Shown here one piece after another: positions 53,972-64,000 of a stretch of 64,000 bases of DNA; within the stretch, counting starts at the first letter, position 1; every line of letters starts with the position of its first letter. Source of the stretch: Pedobacter fastidiosus (GTDB taxonomy: Bacteria; Bacteroidota; Bacteroidia; Sphingobacteriales; Sphingobacteriaceae); contig NZ_JACRYL010000002.1 in the NCBI RefSeq assembly GCF_014306625.1, positions 230,922-294,921 of the forward strand, read 5' to 3'. The notes beneath the pieces are model-generated. The model had not been told where the DNA came from, did no database searches, and was given only the letters and a program-made list of their open reading frames with translations. The position numbers and the translations under genes are program-made.

Positions 53972-55249
53972 TTATTTATGTGCGATTTTATAACCTCTTA
54001 AGCCAAAATATAAAATGATTAAAAAGCAAACTAGAGGAATGCTGTAGCCGATTTGGACATTATCATTATTGAAATCTATAACAGCACCCATTGTGAGCGG
54101 TATTATCGAACCACCAATAATCGACATAATTAGCCATGATGAACCAGGTTTAGTGTCATCTCCGATACCTTCAATTCCCAAAGCAAAAATGGTAGGAAAC
54201 ATAATTGACATAAAAAAACCTAAACCACCTAATGCATAAACAACTATGGAACCATGGCTAAATATTGCAATTAAACACAATACAATTGCAACACATGCAT
54301 ATATCGATAAAAGCTTTGGAGATTTTACATACTGTAACAATGCTGTTCCAACAAAGCGCCCAACTGTGAAAAGGATTCCGTAAATGAATAGATAAATACC
54401 TGCTGTTTTCTCATCAAAACCTGCTCCTTGCTGTGCAGCACGAATAAATGAACTTGTTACACAAACTTGAGCACCAACATAAAAAAATTGAGCTACAACA
54501 GCCCAACGTAAATGTTTATGTTTTAAAGAACCTAAAAAACTCCCTTTAGCCTCGCCATCAATGCTCTTAGTTTTTATTTCTGGAAACTTAATAAAACAAA
54601 AAGCTATCGCTATAAGTACTAAAACAGTTCCAAGAATGATATATGGTGTCTTTACTGAAGATGCCTCGGTTAAACGAAGGGCTTCGGTCATATTTGATAA
54701 TTCATCTTTTGAATAGGTTTTGCCTGATAAGATATAATGTGTACCAACATAGCCAGCTACTGCGGCAGCTAAACCATTAAATGATGCTGCGAGGTTTAAT
54801 CGACTAGCAGCTTTTTTGGGATCTCCAAGAACAGCCGCATAAGGATTTGCCGAAGTTTCTAATGTTGCCAAGCCACATCCAATGATAAAAAGCGCAATTA
54901 AAAAAGTAAAATAAGAAAGATTATTTGCAGCAGGAACGAATAAAAATGCACCAAAAGCGAAAACTAATAAACCTACAATCATAGTAGTTTTATAGCCCCA
55001 TTTCTTAAGAATGATACCCGCGGGTATAGCCATCACAAAATATGCAAAAAAAATAGAGGTGTCGATCAGCATGGATTCGAGATTACTCAAATTAAATGCC
55101 TTGCGTAAATGGGGTATTAAGCTAGAATCTAGATTATGTGCCATCCCCCATAAGAAGAAGAGACTTATTACAAGAATGAATGGGAAAAGATACTTTTTAC
55201 CTGATGAATTTTCATCTACAGTAATAATTTCGGGTTGATTGTGGTTCAT
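53972..55249 (-). CDS. FucP-type L-fucose/sugar:proton symporter (MFS)
   Basis: A 425-aa inner-membrane transporter with about 12 helices. The FucP subgroup signs are FLWGMAHNLDSSLIPHLRKA near the first helix, a short first loop, and the central GCGLATLETSANPYAAVLG. FucP imports L-fucose by proton symport; related members take up glucose/galactose or other sugars, so the cargo here could be L-rhamnose or a keto-sugar as well. It lies between the GH106 gene and the MaoC gene. Confidence 0.88.
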   Translation of the reverse strand: MNHNQPEIITVDENSSGKKYLFPFILVISLFFLWGMAHNLDSSLIPHLRKAFNLSNLESMLIDTSIFFAYFVMAIPAGIILKKWGYKTTMIVGLLVFAFGAFLFVPAANNLSYFTFLIALFIIGCGLATLETSANPYAAVLGDPKKAASRLNLAASFNGLAAAVAGYVGTHYILSGKTYSKDELSNMTEALRLTEASSVKTPYIILGTVLVLIAIAFCFIKFPEIKTKSIDGEAKGSFLGSLKHKHLRWAVVAQFFYVGAQVCVTSSFIRAAQQGAGFDEKTAGIYLFIYGILFTVGRFVGTALLQYVKSPKLLSIYACVAIVLCLIAIFSHGSIVVYALGGLGFFMSIMFPTIFALGIEGIGDDTKPGSSWLIMSIIGGSIIPLTMGAVIDFNNDNVQIGYSIPLVCFLIILYFGLRGYKIAHK

Positions 55250-55377
55250 ATATTTGGTTTTATGTGGTTCAATAGTTCATTAGTCATTAGTTCATTGGTA
55301 TTTAGAATTTAGCAAAGGATAAGTTCATTAGTTTGATTTGTCTAGGTATTTTGACAAATGAACGAGTGAACTAATGA

Positions 55378-55824
55378 CTAATGAACCTTTTTCTTAACTA
55401 CAAGCAGATGATCGCAAACTAAAACGACTTCTCCATGTTGATTGATGATTTCTACGTGTTCTGTTACGGTTCCATATCCTGGTCTTTTGCTCTCTCCTTT
55501 TTCTGAGATTGTAATTTCTGAGTGAATGGTATCGCCAATGAAAACAGGTTTTACAAAACGCAACTTATCATACCCCTTAGACATTGCTTCTGGATTGATT
55601 TCTGATGCTGTTAAACCGATCCCAATACTAAAAATCATTGTTCCATGGGCAATACGTTGTTTAAAAGGTTGTGTTGCACACCATTCTGCATCCATGTGGT
55701 GCGGAAAAAAATCTCCTGTGTGCCCAGCGTGAACAACAAAATCAGTTTCTGTTATTGTTCTACCTAAGGTTACACGTTTATCCTGTAATTGGTAATCTTC
55801 AAAAAATGTTGATTTGAAATACAT
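55378..55824 (-). CDS. MaoC-type (hotdog) hydratase/dehydratase
   Basis: A 148-aa protein of the (R)-enoyl-CoA hydratase 2 family. The catalytic segment is [14 protein letters not shown] (about 35-48) followed by [13 protein letters not shown] (about 55-67), giving the Asp and His expected for hydration of an enoyl-CoA. The presence of two class III CoA-transferase genes on the same strand suggests it works on the CoA thioester they make. No beta-oxidation thiolase or dehydrogenase accompanies it, so the pathway is not ordinary fatty-acid oxidation. Confidence 0.82.
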   Translation of the reverse strand: MYFKSTFFEDYQLQDKRVTLGRTITETDFVVHAGHTGDFFPHHMDAEWCATQPFKQRIAHGTMIFSIGIGLTASEINPEAMSKGYDKLRFVKPVFIGDTIHSEITISEKGESKRPGYGTVTEHVEIINQHGEVVLVCDHLLVVKKKVH

Positions 55825-55945
55825 TTTAATATTTTTTATTTAATGGTTGATGAGCCATCAGCCAAAGTTTCATTTTATTTATCTCACTTATATTTCGGTC
55901 GGTGAGACACCAACCGATAGGTAAAATATTTTTTAATTATAATCC

Positions 55946-56040
55946 CGTCATTGCGAGTTTTCGATTTTTCATCGAAACGAAGCAATCTCTCACGAAAAGT
56001 AGATTGCTTCGGCTCGCTCATCCCCTGTCTCTCAATGACG
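55946..56040. repeat. dispersed palindromic repeat, copy 6
   Basis: Begins ccgtcattgcgagttttcga and ends tctctcaatgacg, with the inner pair acgaagcaatct / agattgcttcg. It fills the gap between the Gfo/Idh and MaoC genes. Confidence 0.8.
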
Positions 56041-56046
56041 ATATCC

Positions 56047-57114
56047 CTATTTAACCTTTATTCCTCCAATATCACTCGATTGATAAGCACTTTCTACGAC
56101 TGCCATCGTATTAATTACATCTTCAACACTGGTATTTAAAACATCCGTCGATCCTTCATTATAGCGCATTAAATTGGCCATTGTACCAATAAATGCTTCG
56201 GGAAACCAAGAACCTTCCAGTTTAACTGTTTTCCATTCTGGTGATCTTCCTTCTTCAACAATACAATATTCAAAAACATCTGGAACCCCATCCGGATAAT
56301 CCATAAGCAAGCCAATTTTAGCGATAATTGCCCCTTTTGTACCTTCCCATTTAATATAGCTTTCTTGATGATCGGGTCCAAAATCATGATCGTGATTGGT
56401 ATTAATTACGGCATGCATCGTATCGCCATAATCGAACAATATAGTAGAACGAGATGACGATAAATTTTTAGCTGGATGTTTTAATGTTTTAGCCAAAACG
56501 GATGTTGGATTCCCCAAAAACGAACGGATTAAATCTACATAATGAATGCTGTGGTATTGAATTTCTAAACGAGGATGAACAATAACATGAGGGAAAATTT
56601 CCCATGGTGTTTTTATTGTCACTCGCACCTCCATATCGTACAATTCGCCAATTAAACCAGCATCAATTAGATATTTGGCCGCACTTACAAATGGCGCAAA
56701 ACGCAATTGAAAATTAATAGCAGCTTTAAAATTTCGTTCCTTACACAAAGCCAAAATTTCTTTTGCTTGCTCAAAATTATCGCCCATTGGCTTCTGAATT
56801 AGAACAGCACTTCCAATTGGCAGTTGTTTTAAGGTTTCAATGTATTGCTCTGGAATAATGGTTAAATCATACACAGTATTTTCTGGAGCGTGGGCAACTG
56901 CTTCTGCAACAGAATTATAAACATTAGCGATTCCAAATTGATCTGCCAGTTTTTGCGCTCTTTCTTTTGTTCTATTTACAATCCCGTGAATCTTAAATCC
57001 GGCTATTTTGTAAGCTGGCAAATGTGCATCAGCTACAATTCCGCCCGCACCAATAATAATTATGGGTTGTGCAGTTTTGGGCAATTCGGGTTTATATTTT
57101 ATATCAATACTCAT
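56047..57114 (-). CDS. Gfo/Idh/MocA-family oxidoreductase
   Basis: A 355-aa NAD(P)-dependent dehydrogenase. The Rossmann motif is IIIIGAGGIVADAH (about 18-31). The usual catalytic EKP is QKP here (VLIQKPMGDN), keeping the lysine. The central NFQLRFAPFVS and the active-site His region HSIHYVDLIRSFLG follow. These enzymes oxidise or reduce sugar, inositol or amino-sugar hydroxyls. Its ATG overlaps the stop of the solute-binding-like gene upstream by 4 bp, so the two are translationally coupled. Confidence 0.87.
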   Translation of the reverse strand: MSIDIKYKPELPKTAQPIIIIGAGGIVADAHLPAYKIAGFKIHGIVNRTKERAQKLADQFGIANVYNSVAEAVAHAPENTVYDLTIIPEQYIETLKQLPIGSAVLIQKPMGDNFEQAKEILALCKERNFKAAINFQLRFAPFVSAAKYLIDAGLIGELYDMEVRVTIKTPWEIFPHVIVHPRLEIQYHSIHYVDLIRSFLGNPTSVLAKTLKHPAKNLSSSRSTILFDYGDTMHAVINTNHDHDFGPDHQESYIKWEGTKGAIIAKIGLLMDYPDGVPDVFEYCIVEEGRSPEWKTVKLEGSWFPEAFIGTMANLMRYNEGSTDVLNTSVEDVINTMAVVESAYQSSDIGGIKVK

Positions 57115-58346
57115 TTTTCTAATTCATTAATTTTTAGTTGCGCATGTTCAACTAGTTTTTCTATTGGTTGATCGCTATTAACTACACTTAAAACCATTTC
57201 ATCAATTACAGCAGCAATTGAAGCCCAATTTTTCTTTTGTGGCAACATTTTAGCCACTGTATGTAAAGCATCTAACTTGTGGTAATAAGGAATTATTTTA
57301 TTGATTTCTGGATCATTCCAAGTCGACATTCTGCAACCAATGCCACCTTCTAAAGTTAGTAGTTTATCATTTTCTTGATTGGTTGCAAAACGTAGAAATT
57401 CATAAGCGACTTCCTTATTCTTACTTCCTTTACCAATGGTATATAACCAATAAACATTGAGCGAAGCTGAGATTTGATCTACATTTGAAGGTAAAACATC
57501 TACATCAATTTTACCTTTTACTTTCGAATTTTCATCTACTTCGCACATTGTAGCAAAGCCAAACCAATTAACCATCATTGCGGATTCGCCATTCATAAAA
57601 GCCAAGCCGGCAGCAACAGAATCAAATTGCGCAGAACCAGGATGTACAGCTGTTTGATCATTTACAATGCTTCTATAAAAAGTTAATCCTGCTATCGAAG
57701 CTTGCGTATTGATGTTTATCACGTCATTTTTATCGACCAAACTTCCACCTCTTGTCCACAATTGCAGGCAATAATCAAAAACAGTATTGTGGCCATCTGG
57801 ATAGCAAGCGAAAATACTTCCGTATAAATTTGCTTCCGGACGATTAAAAAACTGGGCAATTTGATGGAAATCTTCCCAAGTTTTTGGCACCATTAAAGCT
57901 TTGCCATATTTGGATAAATAATTTGCCTGCTCTACATGGCTTTCAAAAAGATCCTTTCTGTAGATAAAACATTCTGGTCCATCATGAAAAGGCAAACCAG
58001 CCACTTCCCAGCCGAAACGCTGTAAGCTTAGAAGAGATTTGCTCCATCCTCTTGGAAAATCATCTGGTTTATTTTTGTTGATGTAAGGATTTAATATTTC
58101 GAAATCTTTGTTTAAATATCCCTCATAAATCCAATCGGTATTGATGTGGGCGAGATCGAAATCGCCATTGGCCATCCCCTTTTTTGTAATGGTTCGATCA
58201 TAAAGCTCATGTAAATCCATCACGATCATTTCCAATTTCAAATCACAGCCAGAAATTGCACAAAACTTATCCCAAAATTTCTGCATCGCTGCTTCAAACG
58301 GAGCAAATTTTCTTACCGCAATTTTGAAAGTACTTTGGTTAGACAT
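57111..58346 (-). CDS. leaderless solute-binding-protein-like protein (copy B)
   Basis: A 411-aa protein with the two-lobed fold of ABC family 1 sugar-binding proteins (AVRKFAPFEAAMQKFWDKF, GDFDLAHINTDWIYEG, GLAFMNGESAMMVNWFG, KGSKNKEVAYEFLRFAT). It begins MSNQSTFKIAVRKF with no signal peptide or lipobox, so it should stay in the cytoplasm. No permease or ATPase is nearby. It overlaps the CoA-transferase gene by 8 bp and the Gfo/Idh gene by 4 bp, so it is made together with enzymes. The ATG at 58346 is preferred to one four codons earlier. Its role is unknown. Confidence 0.75.
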   Translation of the reverse strand: MSNQSTFKIAVRKFAPFEAAMQKFWDKFCAISGCDLKLEMIVMDLHELYDRTITKKGMANGDFDLAHINTDWIYEGYLNKDFEILNPYINKNKPDDFPRGWSKSLLSLQRFGWEVAGLPFHDGPECFIYRKDLFESHVEQANYLSKYGKALMVPKTWEDFHQIAQFFNRPEANLYGSIFACYPDGHNTVFDYCLQLWTRGGSLVDKNDVININTQASIAGLTFYRSIVNDQTAVHPGSAQFDSVAAGLAFMNGESAMMVNWFGFATMCEVDENSKVKGKIDVDVLPSNVDQISASLNVYWLYTIGKGSKNKEVAYEFLRFATNQENDKLLTLEGGIGCRMSTWNDPEINKIIPYYHKLDALHTVAKMLPQKKNWASIAAVIDEMVLSVVNSDQPIEKLVEHAQLKINELEK

Positions 58347-59502
58347 TGGTAACGGCATTTAAGGTGATGAATTCTTTAATAATATTTTGATTATCCTGTC
58401 CTAATTTGGGAGAACCTTTGGATGAAGTTAATAATTCTCCATCAATCCGAATCGGACAACGTGTAGTTTCGTATTTGTAGCCGTCAAGCATTTCTACTTC
58501 TTGAATCATATTTAACACTTTGAAACCGTCGTGTTCCATTAATTCTTTCCAATTTAAAACATCTGCGCACCAAATATCTGCAGGCTCTAAAAGTGAAAGC
58601 CATTTTTCTGTAGTGGCCGATAAAAGATGATTCGCCAAGATTGCCTTAATCTCATCGCGTTTATCAAATGCTTCTTTTATGTCGATATATATTAACAGAT
58701 CTTCACAAATTAATAGTTTTCCAAGCATAGGAATTGAACCCATAGCCAAAGCGATATAGCCATTTTCAGTTTGGTAAATGCCGTAGGGAGCGCCCAAGTA
58801 AGCATTCGCATTGTTTTTCAAAGAGCGTTGTGGTAAAGCTCCACCATCATTCATGAAAGTAGTGATGGTTTCAAATTGAAAATCGTAGGCAGATTCCATC
58901 ATGCTCACTTGCACCAAACCGCCCTCGTTTTTAATCACTTTGCGATATAAACAAGCTAAAAGCCCTTGTGCCAAATGTGCTCCAGCCAACATATCTACAA
59001 TGGATAATCCCATGGCAATTGGCCCATTATCGGCATTGCCAGTTAATGAGGTTAAGCCAGTTACCGATTGCAAAAGTAAATCCTGACCGGGTTTATTCTT
59101 CCATTCGCCTTCGTTTCCAAAACCAGAAATTTCTCCATAAATGATGGTTGGATTTAAGGCTGAAACAGATTCGTAATCAAATCCTAATCGGTCCATTACG
59201 CCAGGGCGAAAATTATGAATCATTACATCTGCCTTTTTAAGCAATTCGCGAACCATTTCACAATCTTCTTCTTTTTTCAAATCGACTTCAAAACTTTCTT
59301 TATTGCGGTTTATAGCATGGAAAACCGAAGATTCTCCATTCATAATTAAGTTAGAAGTGTACAAAGTGCGACAGATATCTCCCACACCTAGGCGTTCAAT
59401 TTTAATTACCCGAGCGCCCATATCGGCCAAGCGCAAGCTTGCCGATGGACCTGAAAGGAACTGACTAAAATCGATAACTAAATAATCTTCAAGCGGTCGC
59501 AT
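58339..59502 (-). CDS. class III (CaiB/BaiF) CoA-transferase, copy B
   Basis: A 387-aa CoA-transferase with the family start VIDFSQFLSGPSASLRLADM (9-28), the CoA-contact NRNKESFEVDL, HNFRPGVMDRLG and the catalytic aspartate D170 (GLSIVDMLAG). Class III enzymes move CoA between carboxylates such as formate/oxalate, carnitine derivatives, bile acids or itaconate. The substrate here is unknown. It is paired head-to-tail with the solute-binding-like gene (8-bp overlap) and is similar to the second CoA-transferase upstream. Confidence 0.88.
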   Translation of the reverse strand: MRPLEDYLVIDFSQFLSGPSASLRLADMGARVIKIERLGVGDICRTLYTSNLIMNGESSVFHAINRNKESFEVDLKKEEDCEMVRELLKKADVMIHNFRPGVMDRLGFDYESVSALNPTIIYGEISGFGNEGEWKNKPGQDLLLQSVTGLTSLTGNADNGPIAMGLSIVDMLAGAHLAQGLLACLYRKVIKNEGGLVQVSMMESAYDFQFETITTFMNDGGALPQRSLKNNANAYLGAPYGIYQTENGYIALAMGSIPMLGKLLICEDLLIYIDIKEAFDKRDEIKAILANHLLSATTEKWLSLLEPADIWCADVLNWKELMEHDGFKVLNMIQEVEMLDGYKYETTRCPIRIDGELLTSSKGSPKLGQDNQNIIKEFITLNAVTNV

Positions 59503-59519
59503 ATTTTTTTTGTCAATGC

Positions 59520-59603
59520 CGTCATTGCGAGAATTGGTTTTTTACCATCCGAAGCAATCTCCCTTGTGGGCAATATCAGATTGCTTCGTGCCTCGCAATA
59601 ACG
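59520..59603. repeat. dispersed palindromic repeat, copy 7
   Basis: Starts cgtcattgcgagaattggtt and ends attgcttcgtgcctcgcaat then aacg. The inner pair is ccgaagcaatct / agattgcttcg. It separates the two CoA-transferase genes. Confidence 0.83.
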
Positions 59604-59606
59604 GAC

Positions 59607-60758
59607 TTACGTTATTTTAAACTCCTGATTAATCTCTCTATTATTAATACCTAATTTTGGTGCTGCTACGGCTGATTTCAATTTTAAACCATCCAACCTA
59701 ATCGGGCTAACTGTTGTTTTTATATTTTTCCCATCGCCTAAATCTAAATACTGTTCTATATCTAAATTTTTGTAAGCATTTAAAGCAGTTGCTTTTTGGT
59801 AATCCAATACTTCGGCGCACCAGATTCCATTAGTTTCTAAAATATTTAACCAACGCTGAGTGTCTTGCTTTTTAAAAGTTTCTGCTAATCTCAAAATTAA
59901 CTGATCGCGATTTTCAAATGCAGCGTTCGGGTGGAGGTACAAATCGGTAATATCGCAGTTTATTAAAGCACAAATATTTTCCAAATTGCCCATTGCCATT
60001 GCCAAATAGCCATTATTTGTTTCGTACATTCCGTAAGGTGCACTTAAATAAGCATGTGCGCTTCCCTTTGCCGAACTGCGCTCTGGTAACTTGCCACCAT
60101 CGTTTAAATAGGTTGTAATTACTTCAAACTGAACATCCAAAATTGATTCGAGTAAACTAACTTCAACTAAAACGCTCTTATTGGTTTTGGCTCTTTTAAT
60201 TAATCCAGCCATCAAGCCCTGCGCCAAATGGTTGCCACACATAATATCAGAAACGGATAACCCAAATGGAACCGGACCATCAATATCGCTTCCAGATAAA
60301 TAAGTTAAACCGGAAACGGATTGAACCAATAAATCCTGCCCTGGTTTGTTTTTCCATGGTCCTTCTGTACCATAACCGGTAACCATGCCATAAATAATTT
60401 TATCATTAAGTTGTTGAACATTAACATAATCAAGCCCGATTTTCTCCATAACACCTGGCCTAAAGTTATGAGTCATGATATCAGCTTTTGAGATCAATTT
60501 TTTCAGTTTTTCTAAATCTTCAGGATTTTTTAAATCTGCTGCATAGCTCTCTTTATTTCTGTTGATGGTATGAAAAAGCAAGCTGTCATCCTCTACAAAA
60601 AGATTTTTAATAGACAATTGCCTACAGGCATCTCCCCCTTTTGGTCGCTCAATTTTGATTACTCTTGCACCAAAATCTGCCAATTTTAATCCAGCAGAAG
60701 GGCCTGCCAAAAACTGGCAAAATTCTAGAACCAATACACCTTCTAACGGTCTGCTCAT
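59607..60758 (-). CDS. class III (CaiB/BaiF) CoA-transferase, copy A
   Basis: A 383-aa paralogue of the neighbouring CoA-transferase: VLEFCQFLAGPSAGLKLADF (10-29), NRNKESYAADL, HNFRPGVMEKIG, WKNKPGQDLLVQSVSGL and catalytic D171 (GLSVSDIMCG). Two such paralogues side by side can form hetero-oligomers or act on successive substrates. Its ATG overlaps the stop of the leaderless solute-binding-like gene (copy A) by 4 bp, mirroring the coupling of copy B. The CoA donor and acceptor are unknown. Confidence 0.88.
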   Translation of the reverse strand: MSRPLEGVLVLEFCQFLAGPSAGLKLADFGARVIKIERPKGGDACRQLSIKNLFVEDDSLLFHTINRNKESYAADLKNPEDLEKLKKLISKADIMTHNFRPGVMEKIGLDYVNVQQLNDKIIYGMVTGYGTEGPWKNKPGQDLLVQSVSGLTYLSGSDIDGPVPFGLSVSDIMCGNHLAQGLMAGLIKRAKTNKSVLVEVSLLESILDVQFEVITTYLNDGGKLPERSSAKGSAHAYLSAPYGMYETNNGYLAMAMGNLENICALINCDITDLYLHPNAAFENRDQLILRLAETFKKQDTQRWLNILETNGIWCAEVLDYQKATALNAYKNLDIEQYLDLGDGKNIKTTVSPIRLDGLKLKSAVAAPKLGINNREINQEFKIT

Positions 60759-61915
60759 GCTAAGGTTAATGTTTTAGATTCTTGATATAGTTTATTTAAG
60801 TCTGCTAAAACCTGCTCTTCGTTGCCACCCTTCATCAGATAATCTCTAACAACATCGCCAGCATGATCTTGAAAAAACATACTTCCGTGGTAACGCGGAC
60901 GAAGAAAAGCCCGTTCTAATGCAGGCAAAGTATTTGAAAAATAGTTCTGACTTTGTCTATTTACTTCGGCGTTTTTCCAAGCCATTAAATGCCCCGGCTG
61001 ACCACCACTTTCAAAGAATAAGCTTTGTTGGCAAGCTGAAGAACCCACATATTTTACATATTCTACTGCGGTTTTCAATTCTTCGCATTTAGAAGAAATG
61101 GCCAATCCTGTTCCGCCCAAGGTGCTTCTTAAATTTGTTTTTCCATCTAATGAAATCATATCGTGGAAGTGCAAATGCTTACGACTATAACCATTTCTAG
61201 AGTAATTTGAATAGCCATAAGCAAACGGACAATATGCAATTTCATCCGTTAAAGTCATGGCTTCATAAACCTGAATTGGGTTTCTATTAAAGTTAGCCTC
61301 ATCCATTTTTGTGGCCAGCTGGCGATACATTTTTAAAGCTTTTACCCCAATTTCTTTGGAAATAACAAGATCATCAGCTTGATAAGGATCTTCGCCCAAT
61401 GAGCAACATAATGTGTAAAAATTCATTAAAACATCAATCGGGATACCGGCAAAAGCAACTAAGCCTTTATCTGCCAAAGCCAATAAATCTTCGAATGATT
61501 TTGGTAATGATAATCCCTTTTCAGCTAATAAATCTGGCCGACTAGAGGCTACAGGGGTTGCTGCATCAATTGGTAATCCCCATTGATGGTTATTAAAATT
61601 ATAACTTTCGTAAGATGCGCCAACTGAGTTTTCTTCTTGATCTTTTAAATATTCAGGCGATAAATGATCATCCAATGGAATAATGGAGTTTGTTTTTGAA
61701 GCAAAACCTGCCCAGGGGTGATCGATCACCAACAAATCAAATCGCACTGCCAATTCTTGAATGGAAAAATCTGCGAACTGTTGCAAACTTCTTTTCTCCC
61801 AAGTGATTTGTACATGAGGATGAAGTTCGGAAAATCGTTGCGCAGTGGCCACCATGGGCAAAAACCCACGACTGTGATTCCAAGTTATTCCTTTTAAGTT
61901 AATTGTCTTCTTCAC
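60755..61915 (-). CDS. leaderless solute-binding-protein-like protein (copy A)
   Basis: A protein of about 386 aa with the periplasmic-binding-protein fold (GITWNHSRGFLPMVATAQRF, FDLLVIDHPWAG, EDLLALADKGLVAF, STLGGTGLAISSKCEELKTA). No signal peptide or lipobox. It opens KKTINLKGITW directly at the first strand. A GTG at 61915 gives the expected N-terminus; the ATGs at 61942 and 61951 lie at the edge of a dispersed repeat and are less convincing. It overlaps the CoA-transferase copy A by 4 bp. Cytoplasmic location and absence of transporter partners make its job unclear. Confidence 0.74.
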   Translation of the reverse strand: MKKTINLKGITWNHSRGFLPMVATAQRFSELHPHVQITWEKRSLQQFADFSIQELAVRFDLLVIDHPWAGFASKTNSIIPLDDHLSPEYLKDQEENSVGASYESYNFNNHQWGLPIDAATPVASSRPDLLAEKGLSLPKSFEDLLALADKGLVAFAGIPIDVLMNFYTLCCSLGEDPYQADDLVISKEIGVKALKMYRQLATKMDEANFNRNPIQVYEAMTLTDEIAYCPFAYGYSNYSRNGYSRKHLHFHDMISLDGKTNLRSTLGGTGLAISSKCEELKTAVEYVKYVGSSACQQSLFFESGGQPGHLMAWKNAEVNRQSQNYFSNTLPALERAFLRPRYHGSMFFQDHAGDVVRDYLMKGGNEEQVLADLNKLYQESKTLTLA

Positions 61916-61938
61916 TTTATTTCCTCTAATTATTTCTG

Positions 61939-62056
61939 TCATTCTGAGCACGGCGAAGAATCCCTAACCTATTCCTTACAAGCCTAACGCCAGCTACTGC
62001 TTTGGTAAAGACTGTGTCTTATAGCCCGCAGATTCTTCGTTCCTCAGAAAGACAAT
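61939..62056. repeat. dispersed palindromic repeat, variant copy 8
   Basis: gtcattctgagcacggcgaa with gaatccc on the left and gcagattcttcgttcctcag on the right form an imperfect palindrome of a related but different type. It fills the gap between the GH2 gene and the solute-binding-like gene and supplies the alternative ATG of the latter. Confidence 0.65.
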
Positions 62057-62058
62057 AC

Positions 62059-64000
<1,942 letters not shown>

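Noticed and set aside
57111..61951. ABC sugar-import operon
   Set aside because: The binding-like proteins have no export signal and there is no permease or ATPase among the neighbouring genes.

Overview
The window looks like a chromosome segment of a Bacteroidota bacterium, most likely Sphingobacteriaceae and close to Pedobacter. The evidence is AT-rich DNA, many -7 boxes of the Bacteroidetes form TAnnTTTG with no clear Shine-Dalgarno sequences, LytTR two-component regulators, a SpmA-SpmB fusion, an arginine-cluster type GNAT protein, an S9 peptidase and FucP/GH106/GH127 sugar genes. No plasmid or phage backbone is visible.

Region by region. (1) 1-3.7 kb, minus strand: an arginine-type acetyltransferase, then a three-gene unit made of a MerR/cobalamin-binding regulator of CarH type, phytoene synthase (crtB) and IPP isomerase (idi). 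An inverted-repeat operator overlaps its promoter. (2) 4-8.1 kb: LytTR response regulator, sensor kinase, second LytTR regulator, single-domain receiver and an outer-membrane barrel protein. A 47-aa RiPP-precursor-like peptide lies antisense between the first regulator and the kinase. (3) 8.3-12.9 kb: an exonuclease/GIY-YIG fusion and an MmcQ-like gene whose 3' end has been split by a type II restriction-modification module, leaving a 16-bp direct repeat and the original C-terminal codons downstream. (4) 12.9-41 kb: mostly housekeeping genes (bioA, a CDF exporter, an aminotransferase, queA, ispD, cob(I)alamin adenosyltransferase, ABC genes, gatC, plsC, trpS, a deoxynucleoside kinase, kdsB, pyrG, yidC, an S9 peptidase, SpmAB), then a TonB receptor divergent from a Fur/Zur-type regulator, tRNA-Arg(UCU) and a YoeB-type toxin-antitoxin pair.

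(5) 41.9-64 kb, all minus strand: a large accessory catabolic island. It holds a LacZ-type GH2 enzyme, GH106 rhamnosidase, GH127 arabinofuranosidase, a sialate-O-acetylesterase-like enzyme, a DUF5703 glycosidase, a FucP transporter, an L-fucose-dehydrogenase-like SDR and a zinc alcohol dehydrogenase. Inside it are six tightly coupled genes with no textbook assignment: two leaderless solute-binding-protein-like proteins, two class III (CaiB/BaiF) CoA-transferases, a Gfo/Idh oxidoreductase and a MaoC hydratase. No ABC permease or ATPase accompanies them. This is the best candidate for an undescribed pathway.

Several repeat families shape the window. A palindromic element ending in TTGCTTCGTGCCTCGCAATGACG-like sequence fills most gaps of the catabolic island. 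A 167-bp unit is repeated three times between two carbohydrate genes and has become fused to the 5' end of one of them. A C-rich CCCC..GGGG element has entered the first codons of kdsB. A 97-bp tandem duplication lies upstream of a thioesterase gene.
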